From positions 62,001 to 126,000 of the forward strand of contig NZ_JAKSXZ010000081.1 of assembly GCF_022829465.1 (NCBI RefSeq): a stretch of 64,000 nucleotides of DNA, read 5' to 3'. The DNA is from Methylobacterium sp. J-067 (GTDB lineage: Bacteria > Pseudomonadota > Alphaproteobacteria > Rhizobiales > Beijerinckiaceae). The position numbers and the translations under genes are program-made. This document shows positions 1 to 7,845 of this stretch, piece after piece (position 1 is the first letter of the stretch; each line of letters begins with the position of its first letter). The notes below the pieces were generated by a model that was not told where the DNA came from, searched no databases, and was given only the letters and a program-made list of their open reading frames with translations.

Positions 1-246
1 GCCAACCAGACCATGAAGGACTTCGTGATCGAGCGCGCCCAAAGCTACCGCTCGAACGGCGTCGATTGGCACGAGATCGTGGCGCGGGCGACCGACATGC
101 CCACCAACAAGCAGGTGGTGGTCGCCCAGACGATCCGCTTCAACCCGGACGGCTATCTCCGCGCCGTAGGCGTGGTGCGCGAGGACCAGCGCGAGGGCGT
201 GCTCGCCGCCTTCCGGCAGGTGGTGGACAGCATCCAGATCAAGTGA
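1..246 (+). CDS. C-terminal fragment of an unknown protein
   Basis: The reading frame is open from the first base of the window and stops at a TGA at 244-246, so only the last 81 residues of a longer protein are visible. The fragment has no signal peptide, membrane segment or catalytic motif that I recognise; it is a mixed helix/strand sequence ending IQIK. An internal ATG at 13 exists but has no convincing ribosome binding site, so I treat the gene as truncated by the window edge. It runs in the same direction as the LysR gene 65 bp downstream. No function is assigned. Confidence 0.6.
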   Translation, partial: ANQTMKDFVIERAQSYRSNGVDWHEIVARATDMPTNKQVVVAQTIRFNPDGYLRAVGVVREDQREGVLAAFRQVVDSIQIK

Positions 247-311
247 GACCCATCCGTGACCGGGGCCTGAGACCTGCATAGGCCCCGGTGACGGTGCCGG
301 ACGGTCGCGCG

Positions 312-1205
312 ATGGCGGATTTCCGCAGCTTGGAAGTGTTTTACTGGGTCGCCACGCTCTCCAGCTTCCGCCGGGCGAGCGAGCAGGTGAACACGACCCA
401 GCCCGCCGTCTCGCAGCGCATCGCCGCCCTGGAGCACGAATTCGGCACCCTGTTCGAGCGCCGCAGCCGCGACGTGGCGCTGACCGAGCGGGGCCGCGTG
501 CTGCTGGGCTTCGCGGAACGCTTCCTCGCCCTGCAGGCCGAGATGGCCTCGGCCCTCGACGAGACCGGCCGGACCACGGGTACGCTGCGCCTCGGCGTCT
601 CCGAGACCATCGTCCATCTCTGGCTGTCGCGCTTCATCGAGCGGATGCGGGCGGTGCATCCGGGGATCAGTGTCGACATCACCGTCGACATCTCGCCGAA
701 CATGCAGGCGGCCCTGGTCGCCAACGAGCTCGACCTCGCCTTCCTCGTCGGCCCGATCACCGGCCCAAGCCTCGTGAACCGCCTGCTCTTCGCCGTGCCG
801 GTCGCCTGGATCGCGGCCCCCGGCCTCGTACCGGACGCGGAGCCCCTGAGCCTCGGGGCGCTGATGCGTCACCCCCTCGTCACCTATCCCCGCAACACCA
901 GCCCCTATGTGGAATTGCGCGACCTCGTGCTGAAGGCGAACCTCCTGCCGAGTCAGATTCACACCAGCGCGTCGCTGGCCACCATCGTGAAGATGGGCGT
1001 CGAGCGGCTCGGCATCTGCGTGATCCCGCCGGCCATCGTCCGGAACGAGCTGGCCTCCGGCGCCCTGCGCATCCTGCCGACCGAGCAGGCGCTCTCGGAC
1101 CTCACCTTCACCGCCACCCACGCCAAGCGCCCCGAGGGGCATTTCGTGGCCGACGCCGCCCGCATCGCGGAGGAGGTCGCGCGGGACTGGACCGCCGCCC
1201 GATAA
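312..1205 (+). CDS. LysR family transcriptional regulator
   Basis: A 297-residue LysR-type regulator of normal length. The N-terminal winged helix-turn-helix is clear: SFRRASEQVNTTQPAVSQRI is followed by LFERRSRDVALTERG, the usual DNA-binding helix and wing. The rest is a periplasmic-binding-protein-like effector domain. I start at the ATG at 312 because the conserved N-terminus (MADFRSLEVFYWV) begins there; a GTG at 288 would add eight residues. It lies 102 bp upstream of, and co-directional with, the DUF1445-MFS-pxpABC block, so by position it is the likely regulator of that block, with an intermediate as possible effector. The effector itself cannot be read from sequence. Confidence 0.88.
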   Translation: MADFRSLEVFYWVATLSSFRRASEQVNTTQPAVSQRIAALEHEFGTLFERRSRDVALTERGRVLLGFAERFLALQAEMASALDETGRTTGTLRLGVSETIVHLWLSRFIERMRAVHPGISVDITVDISPNMQAALVANELDLAFLVGPITGPSLVNRLLFAVPVAWIAAPGLVPDAEPLSLGALMRHPLVTYPRNTSPYVELRDLVLKANLLPSQIHTSASLATIVKMGVERLGICVIPPAIVRNELASGALRILPTEQALSDLTFTATHAKRPEGHFVADAARIAEEVARDWTAAR

Positions 1206-1307
1206 GGCCGAGTTATCGCCCGCCATTCGCAATGACGATTGGCGCGCAAAGCGGCAGGGTGGGATCGTGTCTCATAAAGCGGCAAATCGACCGCCCGACT
1301 GGGAGAC

Positions 1308-2129
1308 ATGAGCGTGCTCGCGCAACCCGACGCCCCCCGTGCGGCCCTCGCCTTCGACGACGCCCGCGCCGCCCGGCGGGCGATCCGCCACGGTGAATGG
1401 CGCGGCCACACCTCCGGCCTCGCCCCGGCCCACGTCCAGGGCAACCTCATGATCCTGCCGGCGGCGCTCGCCCCGGATTTCCAGCGCTTCTGCCAGCAGA
1501 ACCCGAAGCCCTGCCCGGTGATCGGCGTCTCGCAGCCCGGCGCCCGCGACCTGCCCGCCCTCGGCGCCGACCTCGACATCGCCACCGATGTGCCGGGCTA
1601 CCGGGTCTACGAGCACGGCGCGCTGGTCGCGGAGGTCCCGGACCTGACGCGGCACTGGCGCGACGACCTCGTGACCTTCGTGCTCGGCTGCTCCTTCTCC
1701 TTCGAGGCGGCGCTGATCGAGGCGGGTATCCCGCTCCGCCACGTCGCGGAAGGCCGCAACGTCGCCATGTACCGGACCACGATCTCGACCATGCCCGCCG
1801 GGCCGTTCCACGGTCCCCTGGTGGTCTCGATGCGGCCGATGAAGGCCGCCGACGCGATCAAGGCGGTGCAGGTGACGGCCCGGGTGCCGGCCGTCCACGG
1901 CGCTCCGGTCCATCTCGGCGACCCGAGCCTGATCGGCATCCGCGACATCGGCAAGCCCGATTTCGGCGACCCGGTCGCCATCGCGCCCGACGAGATCCCG
2001 GTCTTCTGGGCCTGCGGGGTGACGCCCCAGGCGGTGGCGATGGCCGCGCGCCTGCCCCTCTGCATCACCCATTCCCCCGGCTTCATGCTGATCACCGACC
2101 TGCTGAACCGGGACCTGCCGTACCGCTAG
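1308..2129 (+). CDS. D-glutamate cyclase family protein (DUF1445, putative hydro-lyase)
   Basis: A 273-residue protein recognisable as the DUF1445/UPF0317 (YcsI) family from the N-terminal [18 protein letters not shown], the block [18 protein letters not shown] and the C-terminal [20 protein letters not shown]. The start is an ATG with GGGAG just upstream. Pfam names this family after mammalian D-glutamate cyclase, which interconverts D-glutamate and 5-oxo-D-proline; bacterial members were long annotated as putative hydro-lyases. The gene is followed by a transporter and by the complete 5-oxoprolinase pxpABC, which supports a role in making or handling a 5-oxoproline-type lactam. The exact substrate here is inference. 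Confidence 0.85.
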   Translation: MSVLAQPDAPRAALAFDDARAARRAIRHGEWRGHTSGLAPAHVQGNLMILPAALAPDFQRFCQQNPKPCPVIGVSQPGARDLPALGADLDIATDVPGYRVYEHGALVAEVPDLTRHWRDDLVTFVLGCSFSFEAALIEAGIPLRHVAEGRNVAMYRTTISTMPAGPFHGPLVVSMRPMKAADAIKAVQVTARVPAVHGAPVHLGDPSLIGIRDIGKPDFGDPVAIAPDEIPVFWACGVTPQAVAMAARLPLCITHSPGFMLITDLLNRDLPYR

Positions 2130-2150
2130 GGCGCCATCGCTGCCCCCCAC

Positions 2151-2240
2151 CGTCATTGCGAGGAACGAAGCAATCCAGGGTTCCGCCACGTCCTGAAGCG
2201 TCCCGCTGCCCTGGATTGCTTCGCTTCGCTCGCAAAGACG
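2151..2240. repeat. REP-like palindromic intergenic element
   Basis: Two roughly 30-bp imperfect inverted arms, 2151-2180 and 2209-2240, share the core GCAATCCAGGG / CCCTGGATTGC and the outer CGTCATTGCGAG-like part. The loop between them is 28 bp. The element fills most of the 175-bp gap between the DUF1445 gene and the MFS transporter gene. Sequences with the core ATTGCGAG...GAAGCAATCCAGGG occur as dispersed intergenic palindromes in Methylobacterium and relatives, from memory. As RNA it would fold into a long hairpin and could attenuate read-through or stabilise the upstream message. A short related piece, TTCGCAATGACG, sits near 1226. Confidence 0.75.
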
Positions 2241-2304
2241 GCGGCGACAAACGCCCCATTCGAAGAATGACCTGACCACCGATCCATCCTGAGGGAGCCA
2301 GACC

Positions 2305-3576
2305 ATGTGGTTGAAAGACACGAGCCCGCCGGAGCGCCGGGTGTTGGGTGCGGCCTTCGCCGGATACGGCGTCGATGCCTTCGATTACATGGTCTATACC
2401 TTCCTCATCCCGACGCTCGTTGTGGTGTGGGGGCTCACCAAGGTCGAGGCGGGCAACATCGCCACCGCCGCCCTCGTCACCTCGGCCATCGGCGGATGGG
2501 CCGCCGGCATCCTCGCGGATCGCTACGGCCGGGTGGTGATCCTCCAGGTCACCGTGGCGTGGTTCACCGTCTTCACGGTGCTCTCCGGCTTCGCCCACTC
2601 CTACGAACAGTTGCTCGTCACCCGCGCCCTCCAGGGCTTCGGCTTCGGCGGGGAATGGTCGGTCGGCTCAGTGCTGATCGCCGAGACGATCCAGGCCCGC
2701 TACCGGGGCAAGGCGGTCGGGCTGGTGCAATCGAGCTGGGCGGTCGGCTGGGCCTGCGCGGCCATCGCCTTCTGGGCGGTCTTCGCCCTGGCCGAGCCGG
2801 CCCAGGCATGGCGCATCCTGTTCTGGCTGGGAGCCGCGCCCTCGATCCTGATCTTCTGGATCCGCCGCAACATCGAGGACCCGGAGGTCTACCGGCAGAC
2901 CCGCGCGGAGATGCGCATCGTCGGCGATGGCGGCAACTTCCTCGACATATTTTCCCGTGACCTCATCGGCCGCACAGCCCTGGCGAGCCTCCTCGCGACG
3001 GGGATGCAGGGCGGCTACTACGCCGTGACGACGTGGCTGCCGACCTACCTGAAGACCGAGCGCAACCTCTCGGTGCTCAACACCAGCGGCTACCTGCTGA
3101 TGCTGATCTTCGGCTCGTTCCTCGGCTATCTAACGAGCGCCTACCTCTCCGACCGGATCGGCCGCCGCAGGGGCTTCATCCTATTCGGCTTCTGCGCCGG
3201 CCTCCTCGTGCTCGCCTATACGCTGATCCCGATCACCGACACGGCGATGCTGTTCCTCGGCTTCCCGCTGGGCTTCTTCCTCTCCGGCGTGTTTTCCGGC
3301 ATGGGCGCCTTCCTCAGCGAGTTGTTCCCGAGCCGGGTGCGCGGCTCGGCGCAGGGGTTCTGCTACAATTTCGGCCGGGCGACCGGCGCCGTCTGCCCCG
3401 CCCTCGTCGGTTCTCTCAGCGCATCGCTGACGCTGGGCGTCGCCATCGGCGTCGTGGCGGCCTGCGCCTATTGCCTCGTGATCGTGGCGGCGCTTCTCTT
3501 GCCTGAGACGGCCGGGCGCGAACTCGACACACAGGTCGAGTCGCCCACTGAGCCCGCCCCGGCGGCGATAGCCTGA
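2305..3576 (+). CDS. MFS transporter (metabolite:H+ symporter type)
   Basis: A 423-residue major facilitator protein with about twelve hydrophobic segments. The loop motif between helices 2 and 3 is DRYGR and its pseudo-symmetric copy in the second half is DRIGRRRG. The resemblance is to the aromatic acid/sialic acid symporter group (SHS/AAHS-like), with an early acidic residue in helix 1 (GYGVDAFDYMVY). The ATG at 2305 has a GGGAG 10 nt upstream. It stands between the D-glutamate cyclase family gene and pxpABC, so uptake of 5-oxoproline, glutamate or a related acid is the natural guess. Substrate specificity cannot be assigned from sequence. Confidence 0.85.
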   Translation: MWLKDTSPPERRVLGAAFAGYGVDAFDYMVYTFLIPTLVVVWGLTKVEAGNIATAALVTSAIGGWAAGILADRYGRVVILQVTVAWFTVFTVLSGFAHSYEQLLVTRALQGFGFGGEWSVGSVLIAETIQARYRGKAVGLVQSSWAVGWACAAIAFWAVFALAEPAQAWRILFWLGAAPSILIFWIRRNIEDPEVYRQTRAEMRIVGDGGNFLDIFSRDLIGRTALASLLATGMQGGYYAVTTWLPTYLKTERNLSVLNTSGYLLMLIFGSFLGYLTSAYLSDRIGRRRGFILFGFCAGLLVLAYTLIPITDTAMLFLGFPLGFFLSGVFSGMGAFLSELFPSRVRGSAQGFCYNFGRATGAVCPALVGSLSASLTLGVAIGVVAACAYCLVIVAALLLPETAGRELDTQVESPTEPAPAAIA

Positions 3577-3590
3577 GTGGAGTGACGACA

Positions 3591-4352
3591 ATGGCGAGCG
3601 TCGATCTCAACGCGGATCTCGGCGAGGGCTTCGGGGCCTATGCCTGCGGCGACGACGCGGCGATGCTCGCCGTCGTCACCTCGGCCAACGTCGCCTGCGG
3701 CCTCCACGCCGGCGATCCCGAGATCATGGCGAGCACCTTCCGCCTCGCGAAGGAGAAAGGCGTGGCGGTGGGCGCCCATCCGGGCTTCCCCGACCTGTGG
3801 GGCTTCGGCCGGCGGCGGATGCCCTTCACCCCGGCCGAGATCGAGCGGCTGGTCGCGTATCAGGTCGGCGCGGCCGCCGCGCTCGCCGCCTATGCCGGCC
3901 ACCGCATCACCTACGTGAAGGCTCACGGGGCGCTCGCCAACCTCGCCGCCGAGGACCGCGCCGTGGCCGATGCCATCGCGGGGGCGGTACGGGCGGTGGA
4001 CCGCAACCTCGCGCTGCTGGCCATCGCGCTGACCGCCCAGGTCCCGGCCGGCGAGGCGGCAGGCCTTGAGGTCCACCAGGAGATCTTCGCGGATCGCGGC
4101 TACACCGAGGACGGGCAGCTCATCTCGCGCAGCCTCCCCGGCGCCCTCATCACCGACCAAGAGGAGGCGGCGAGCCGGGTTCTCACCATGGTCCAGGAAG
4201 GCGCGATCCTCACCGCGTCTGGGAAGCACCTGCCGACGCCGATCCGCTCGATCTGCGTCCACGGCGATTCGGCCCACGCGGTCGGCACCGCCCGCGCGGT
4301 GCGGGCGACGCTGGAAGGCGCGGGCGTCACCCTCGCGCCGTTCAAGCCGTGA
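3591..4352 (+). CDS. pxpA: 5-oxoprolinase subunit PxpA (LamB/YcsF family)
   Basis: A 253-residue LamB/YcsF family protein identified by its start VDLNADLGEGFGAYACGDD, the block NVACGLHAGDPEIM and the metal-site-like GVAVGAHPGFPDLWGFGRR. PxpA works with PxpB and PxpC in the ATP-dependent opening of 5-oxoproline to glutamate. I start at the ATG at 3591, which has GGAG eight bases upstream; an in-frame GTG at 3582 overlaps that site. The gene follows the MFS gene after 14 bp and overlaps pxpB by 4 nt (GTGA), so the subunits are probably co-translated. Confidence 0.92.
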   Translation: MASVDLNADLGEGFGAYACGDDAAMLAVVTSANVACGLHAGDPEIMASTFRLAKEKGVAVGAHPGFPDLWGFGRRRMPFTPAEIERLVAYQVGAAAALAAYAGHRITYVKAHGALANLAAEDRAVADAIAGAVRAVDRNLALLAIALTAQVPAGEAAGLEVHQEIFADRGYTEDGQLISRSLPGALITDQEEAASRVLTMVQEGAILTASGKHLPTPIRSICVHGDSAHAVGTARAVRATLEGAGVTLAPFKP

Positions 4353-5077
4353 GCGCGGCGCCCCGCATCCTCGACGCGGGCGAGGCGGCCCTGGTGGTCG
4401 AGTTCGGCACGCGCGTCGATCCCGCGATCAGCGACCGCGTGCTCGCCCTCGACGACGCGCTCCTGGCCGAAAGGCCGGAGGGCATCGCCGAGACCGTGCC
4501 CACCTACCGCTCGCTGATGATCCATTACGACCCGCTCATCCTCGACCGGGACACCCTGGCGGGCCGCGTCCTGGCACTGGCGGGCGGCGCATCTCAACGG
4601 GACACGGCCCCGACCCGGTGGATCCTGCCCTGCTGCTACGAGGCGCCTCACGGGGAAGACCTCGCGGCCGTGGCCACGCAGATCGGCCGGACGCCGGAGC
4701 AGGTCGCCGCGCTCCATGCGGGGGCGACGTTCCGCGTCTACATGTACGGTTTCGCGCCGGGCTTCGCCTATTGCGGCGGCCTGCCGGAGGCCCTGGCGGT
4801 GCCGCGTCGCCCGAGCCCGCGCCCGCCGCATCCAACCAATGCGGTGATGATCGGCGGCGGCCTCGCGGCGGTCGCCACCGTGCCGATGCCGACCGGCTGG
4901 TATGTGCTCGGCGCGACGCCCTCGCGTCTCTACGCGCCGGAGCGGGAGGAGAGCTTCTTCGTGAGCCCCGGCGATTCCATCCGGTTCGAACCCATCGACG
5001 CGGCGACCTTCGCCCGGCTCGCGGAGCGCGAGGCGGCGGGCGAGCGGGTCGCCCGGCGGGAGGAGGGAGTTTCGTGA
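4349..5077 (+). CDS. pxpB: 5-oxoprolinase subunit PxpB (KipI family)
   Basis: A 242-residue allophanate hydrolase subunit 1/KipI-like protein. Typical signatures are TYRSLMIHYDP, the central MYGFAPGFAYCGGLPEALAVPRR and GWYVLGATP. It pairs with PxpC to form the ATP-dependent lactamase part of 5-oxoprolinase; the homologous KipI of Bacillus was first described as a sporulation kinase inhibitor. The GTG start overlaps the pxpA stop and its own stop overlaps the GTG of pxpC, each by 4 nt. This is the usual A-B-C order, although the gene order varies between bacteria. Confidence 0.92.
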   Translation: MSAAPRILDAGEAALVVEFGTRVDPAISDRVLALDDALLAERPEGIAETVPTYRSLMIHYDPLILDRDTLAGRVLALAGGASQRDTAPTRWILPCCYEAPHGEDLAAVATQIGRTPEQVAALHAGATFRVYMYGFAPGFAYCGGLPEALAVPRRPSPRPPHPTNAVMIGGGLAAVATVPMPTGWYVLGATPSRLYAPEREESFFVSPGDSIRFEPIDAATFARLAEREAAGERVARREEGVS

Positions 5078-6108
5078 GCGTGCTGGCGATCGAGGCCGCC
5101 GGGCCCGGCGTGACCCTTCAGGACGGCGGCCGGAAGGGCTACCTCCGCTTCGGCATCACCGCCGCCGGGCCGATGGACCCGCTGATGTTCGCCACCGCCA
5201 ACCGGGCGGTGGGCAACCCCCTCGATGCCACGGCGATCGAGGTCTCGACGGGGGGCCTCACCGTCACCGCGCCGGAGGGGCCGCTCGGCCTCGCCCTGGT
5301 CTCGGGCGGCTTCCGCGCGACCCTCGACGGCGAGGCGCTGCCGCCGGCCTGCGCGCTCACCCTGGAACCCGGCCAGACCCTCACCGTGCGGGCGGGGCCC
5401 ACCGGCGCCTGGGGCTACCTCGCCGTGGCGGGCCGGCTCGACGTGGCGCCGGTCCTCGGCGCGACCGCCACCCACACCCGCTCCGGCCTCGGCGGCCTGG
5501 ACGGGCGCGGGCTGCGGGCCGGGGATCGCCTCGGCGTTTCGGAGGCCCGCGTGGGCGACGGGGCGCCGCAGCGGCTGCTCGCGCCCTGGCTCGACCGCGA
5601 CCCATCGCGCATCCGCGTCGTGCTTGGCCCCCAGGACGATTACTTTTCGGGCGATCAGGTCGCCGCCTTCCTCGCCGGGCCGTGGACGGTCTCGCCGCGC
5701 GGCGACCGGATGGCCTGCTTCCTCGAGGGTACGCCGCTCACCCATGCGAAGGGTCACGACATCGTCTCGGACGGGGTGGCGATGGGGGCGATCCAGGTGC
5801 CGGGCAACGGCCTGCCGATCATCCTCATGGCGGACCGGCAATCGACCGGTGGCTATCCGAAGATCGCCACGGTGATCGGGCCGGATCTCGGGCGGCTGGC
5901 GCAGGCCCAAGGCGGCACCCGCATCGCGTTCGCTAATGTCTCCGTCGCGGAGGCCGTCGCGGCCCGCCGGGCCGAGGCGGAGGCCTTGCGCGGCGAGGTC
6001 CCGCGCGAGCCGATGCTGCGCACCGACTTCCCGGCGGAATTCCTGCTGGGGCTGAACCTCGTCGGCGGCGTCACCGACGGGCGGGACGGCATCGCGAAGG
6101 TTGCTTGA
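5074..6108 (+). CDS. pxpC: 5-oxoprolinase subunit PxpC (KipA/biotin-dependent carboxyltransferase-like family)
   Basis: A 344-residue allophanate hydrolase subunit 2 family protein. The N-terminal GPGVTLQDGGRKGYLRFGI and GPMDPLMFATANRAVGN are diagnostic, as are GPQDDYFSGDQV and the late QSTGGYPKIATVIGPDLGRLAQ. With PxpA and PxpB it completes the 5-oxoprolinase complex, which returns 5-oxoproline to the glutamate pool. The GTG at 5074 is chosen because it overlaps the pxpB stop. The frame stays open far upstream, but the upstream part is a shadow of pxpA and pxpB. A bidirectional terminator follows 12 bp after the stop. Confidence 0.92.
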   Translation: MSVLAIEAAGPGVTLQDGGRKGYLRFGITAAGPMDPLMFATANRAVGNPLDATAIEVSTGGLTVTAPEGPLGLALVSGGFRATLDGEALPPACALTLEPGQTLTVRAGPTGAWGYLAVAGRLDVAPVLGATATHTRSGLGGLDGRGLRAGDRLGVSEARVGDGAPQRLLAPWLDRDPSRIRVVLGPQDDYFSGDQVAAFLAGPWTVSPRGDRMACFLEGTPLTHAKGHDIVSDGVAMGAIQVPGNGLPIILMADRQSTGGYPKIATVIGPDLGRLAQAQGGTRIAFANVSVAEAVAARRAEAEALRGEVPREPMLRTDFPAEFLLGLNLVGGVTDGRDGIAKVA

Positions 6109-6120
6109 GCGCACGAAAAA

Positions 6121-6148
6121 GGGCGCGAACCCTTTCGGATCCGCGCCC
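6121..6148 (-). terminator. Terminator between pxpC and a convergent secreted-protein gene
   Basis: The stem is GGGCGCG (6121-6127) pairing with CGCGCCC (6142-6148) over a 14-nt loop. On the minus strand the stem is followed directly by TTTTT (6120-6116), a good intrinsic terminator for the gene ending at 6171. It can also serve pxpC as a hairpin without a U-tract on the plus strand. Confidence 0.7.
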
Positions 6149-6170
6149 TGTGTTGGGAAACCGCCGAACC

Positions 6171-6593
6171 TTAGTACGGGCGGCCGTAGAGCGGCGAGGT
6201 CGGGTCGAGCCGGTCCACGAAGGACAGGTCGACGTTGCGCACCGCGCTCGACCGGGCGCCGATGAACGGGCCGTTGGTGATCGGATCGGGCAGGATGCCG
6301 GCGCCGTAACGGTCGCTCGGGCCGTAGGGCGGGGTCAGGGCGTTCGAAGCCGCGATCAGGTAGGGGTTCAGGGCCGGGTTGCGCGAGCCGCCGGCGCCGG
6401 GAACACCGGAGGACAGCGGGACATTGCCGGCATCGAGCCACGAGCGCGGACGGACGCGGATCGGGAGCGGGCGGCTGACGCGGTAGAACGGGCCGGGGGC
6501 GATGCCGTCCTGCGCCTGGGCCGGCGCAGCGGTCACGGCGGAGAGGCCGGCAGCGGTGAGGGCGCCCAGGAGGGCGATCTTAAGGGAGCGCAT
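6171..6593 (-). CDS. Secreted protein of unknown function
   Basis: A 140-residue protein whose first 27 residues form a clear Sec signal peptide: MRSLKI, a hydrophobic stretch rich in alanine and leucine, then an APAQA cleavage site. The mature part is short, rich in Pro, Gly, Asn and Arg, and has no cysteine or catalytic motif (YRVSRPLPIRVRPRSW, then a run of NPxL and PPYGP segments ending LYGRPY). I start at the ATG at 6593 because of the signal peptide; the frame is open further upstream without meaning. I do not recognise the family. It probably lies in the periplasm or outer envelope. Confidence 0.65.
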   Translation of the reverse strand: MRSLKIALLGALTAAGLSAVTAAPAQAQDGIAPGPFYRVSRPLPIRVRPRSWLDAGNVPLSSGVPGAGGSRNPALNPYLIAASNALTPPYGPSDRYGAGILPDPITNGPFIGARSSAVRNVDLSFVDRLDPTSPLYGRPY

Positions 6594-6730
6594 GGCCGTC
6601 CTTCGGATGAGAGTGCCATCATTGTGGCGGCCGAAGCTTAACAGTTCGCCGCCCTTGTGGAGAAGACGTTCGAGACCGGTCATAGTTCCGCTTGAATGGC
6701 TGCGCTTGTGCGCTTTGCCACATTGGCGCC

Positions 6731-7516
6731 TCAATTTTTCGTGGATGGCCGGCGCCGCTCGATGGAACCGGTTCGCCCGGTCGGGTCGGCAGCCGCTGTG
6801 CCGGCGGCCTCGCAGGCGCTGCGGCCCTTGGCCTGCCGGAACAGGGCGCTGGCGGTGGGGTCCGACTGATCGTCGAAGTCGAGGGCGTCGAGGGTGCAGG
6901 CGAGCGCCTTCGGCTCGGCCGCGCTCCCGAGCGGAGCGCAGAGGAACCCGTCGATGCGCAGGCCCGCCTGGGCGAGCACGAAGCCGGTGCAGGTGCGGGT
7001 GAGGGGGCCGGAGAGGGTCACCTCCGCAATCTCCGCGGGCCCGAAGCGGGTCGCGACGACGCCGCGCGGGACCATCCGCGACAGGGAGAGAGGCAGTTCG
7101 CCCCGCGCCGCCATCGCCGCCCGGCGGGCGACGAGGACGTAGAGGCCCGGCGCCCGTTCGGCGCCGATGCCCCGCGTCACGGCGAGCCGCAGCACGGGCG
7201 CCTCGAGGGCGGAGAAGCTGCCGCGCCCGAGCACGTCCTCGCGCAGGCCGGTCTTCGGGTCGATGCGGCCGGGCTCGACGCGGACGGGGTCGATGCCGGG
7301 CTCGGTGAGGCGCAAGGGTGCGGTGCCGACGATGGCGGGCACCTCGCCCGTCCGGTTGAGCATCGGAACCGGCGCGGGGGCGGAGGGCATCCGCGCCGCG
7401 ATGGCGATGAGGGCGACGACCAGGGACCCCACCGCGATGCGGACGGGCAAACCGATCGCGGAGAACCCGCGCCCGGAAGGCCCCTCGTCCGCGTCGTCGA
7501 TGGCTCCGATCCGCAT
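6731..7516 (-). CDS. Hypothetical membrane-anchored protein
   Basis: A 261-residue protein with a short charged N-terminus (MRIGAIDDADEGPSGR), one hydrophobic segment at about residues 21-41, and then a soluble domain that should lie in the periplasm. The C-terminal half contains several cysteines (TCTGF, FLCAP, ACTLD, SACEAAG), which would suit disulphides outside the cytoplasm. The middle holds MVPRGVVATRFGPAEIAEVTLSG-like strands that I cannot place in a family. The ATG at 7516 is chosen because the charged-then-hydrophobic N-terminus starts there. It is divergent from asd and no function can be proposed. Confidence 0.5.
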   Translation of the reverse strand: MRIGAIDDADEGPSGRGFSAIGLPVRIAVGSLVVALIAIAARMPSAPAPVPMLNRTGEVPAIVGTAPLRLTEPGIDPVRVEPGRIDPKTGLREDVLGRGSFSALEAPVLRLAVTRGIGAERAPGLYVLVARRAAMAARGELPLSLSRMVPRGVVATRFGPAEIAEVTLSGPLTRTCTGFVLAQAGLRIDGFLCAPLGSAAEPKALACTLDALDFDDQSDPTASALFRQAKGRSACEAAGTAAADPTGRTGSIERRRPSTKN

Positions 7517-7845
7517 GTGTATCCCGTGTCCCTCGGCGCCCCGGCCGGCGCCACCCTGCACGGGGCGCAACGACCGAAGGGTTTCCGGGGCAGGGCTTTC
7601 GCGGGACAGGGTGAATCGTTGCTTGCCGTCGCGGCGGCGCGGCCCTGTGGCCTTGACAGGCTCCTGCCTTCCTGTGCCTTGCTGATGCCCTGGCCGTCGA
7701 TGCCGGCCCCGCTGGGGACCGGGTCTGCGGCCGCGCCCGTTTGCGGGCGAGACGGACCGGCGCGAACGATCCCGCCGCCGGCACAACCCCGAGGAGAGGC
7801 GCAACCCCCGGATCGTTCGGGGTTCAGGTCGCGCGGAGACGAGAG
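7517..7845 (+). promoter_or_regulatory. Divergent intergenic region with possible structured asd leader
   Basis: This 329-bp gap separates the minus-strand hypothetical gene from asd. No reading frame in it looks real. Two inverted-repeat pairs occur just upstream of asd: GAACGATC (7764-7771) with GATCGTTC (7811-7818), and AACCCCGA (7785-7792) with TCGGGGTT (7817-7824). The right arms overlap at 7817-7818, so the two stems would exclude each other in an RNA. A TTGACA at 7653-7658 could be a -35 element, but I see no good -10 behind it. A GGAG at 7835-7838 lies 7 nt before the asd ATG. Confidence 0.35.

Noticed and set aside
153..1232. A long minus-strand open frame opposite the LysR gene
   Set aside because: Its protein is rich in Arg, Gly, His and Glu with no family motif, and the plus strand has an unmistakable LysR. 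It is the usual antisense shadow in high-GC DNA; many others like it lie opposite pyk, ptsP, bchH and bchN.
4982..4996. tRNA-like word GGTTCGAACCCATCG
   Set aside because: It looks like a T-arm but lies inside pxpB, in frame with conserved coding sequence, and there is no acceptor stem or anticodon arm around it.
4066..6108. One 680-residue fusion protein spanning pxpB and pxpC
   Set aside because: The upstream part of this frame is an Arg/Pro/Gly-rich shadow of pxpA and pxpB. The real PxpC starts at the GTG at 5074, with a coupling overlap.
7653..7681. TTGACA as a promoter for asd
   Set aside because: The hexamer is perfect, but no -10-like sequence is found 16-18 bp downstream. I note it in the leader description only.
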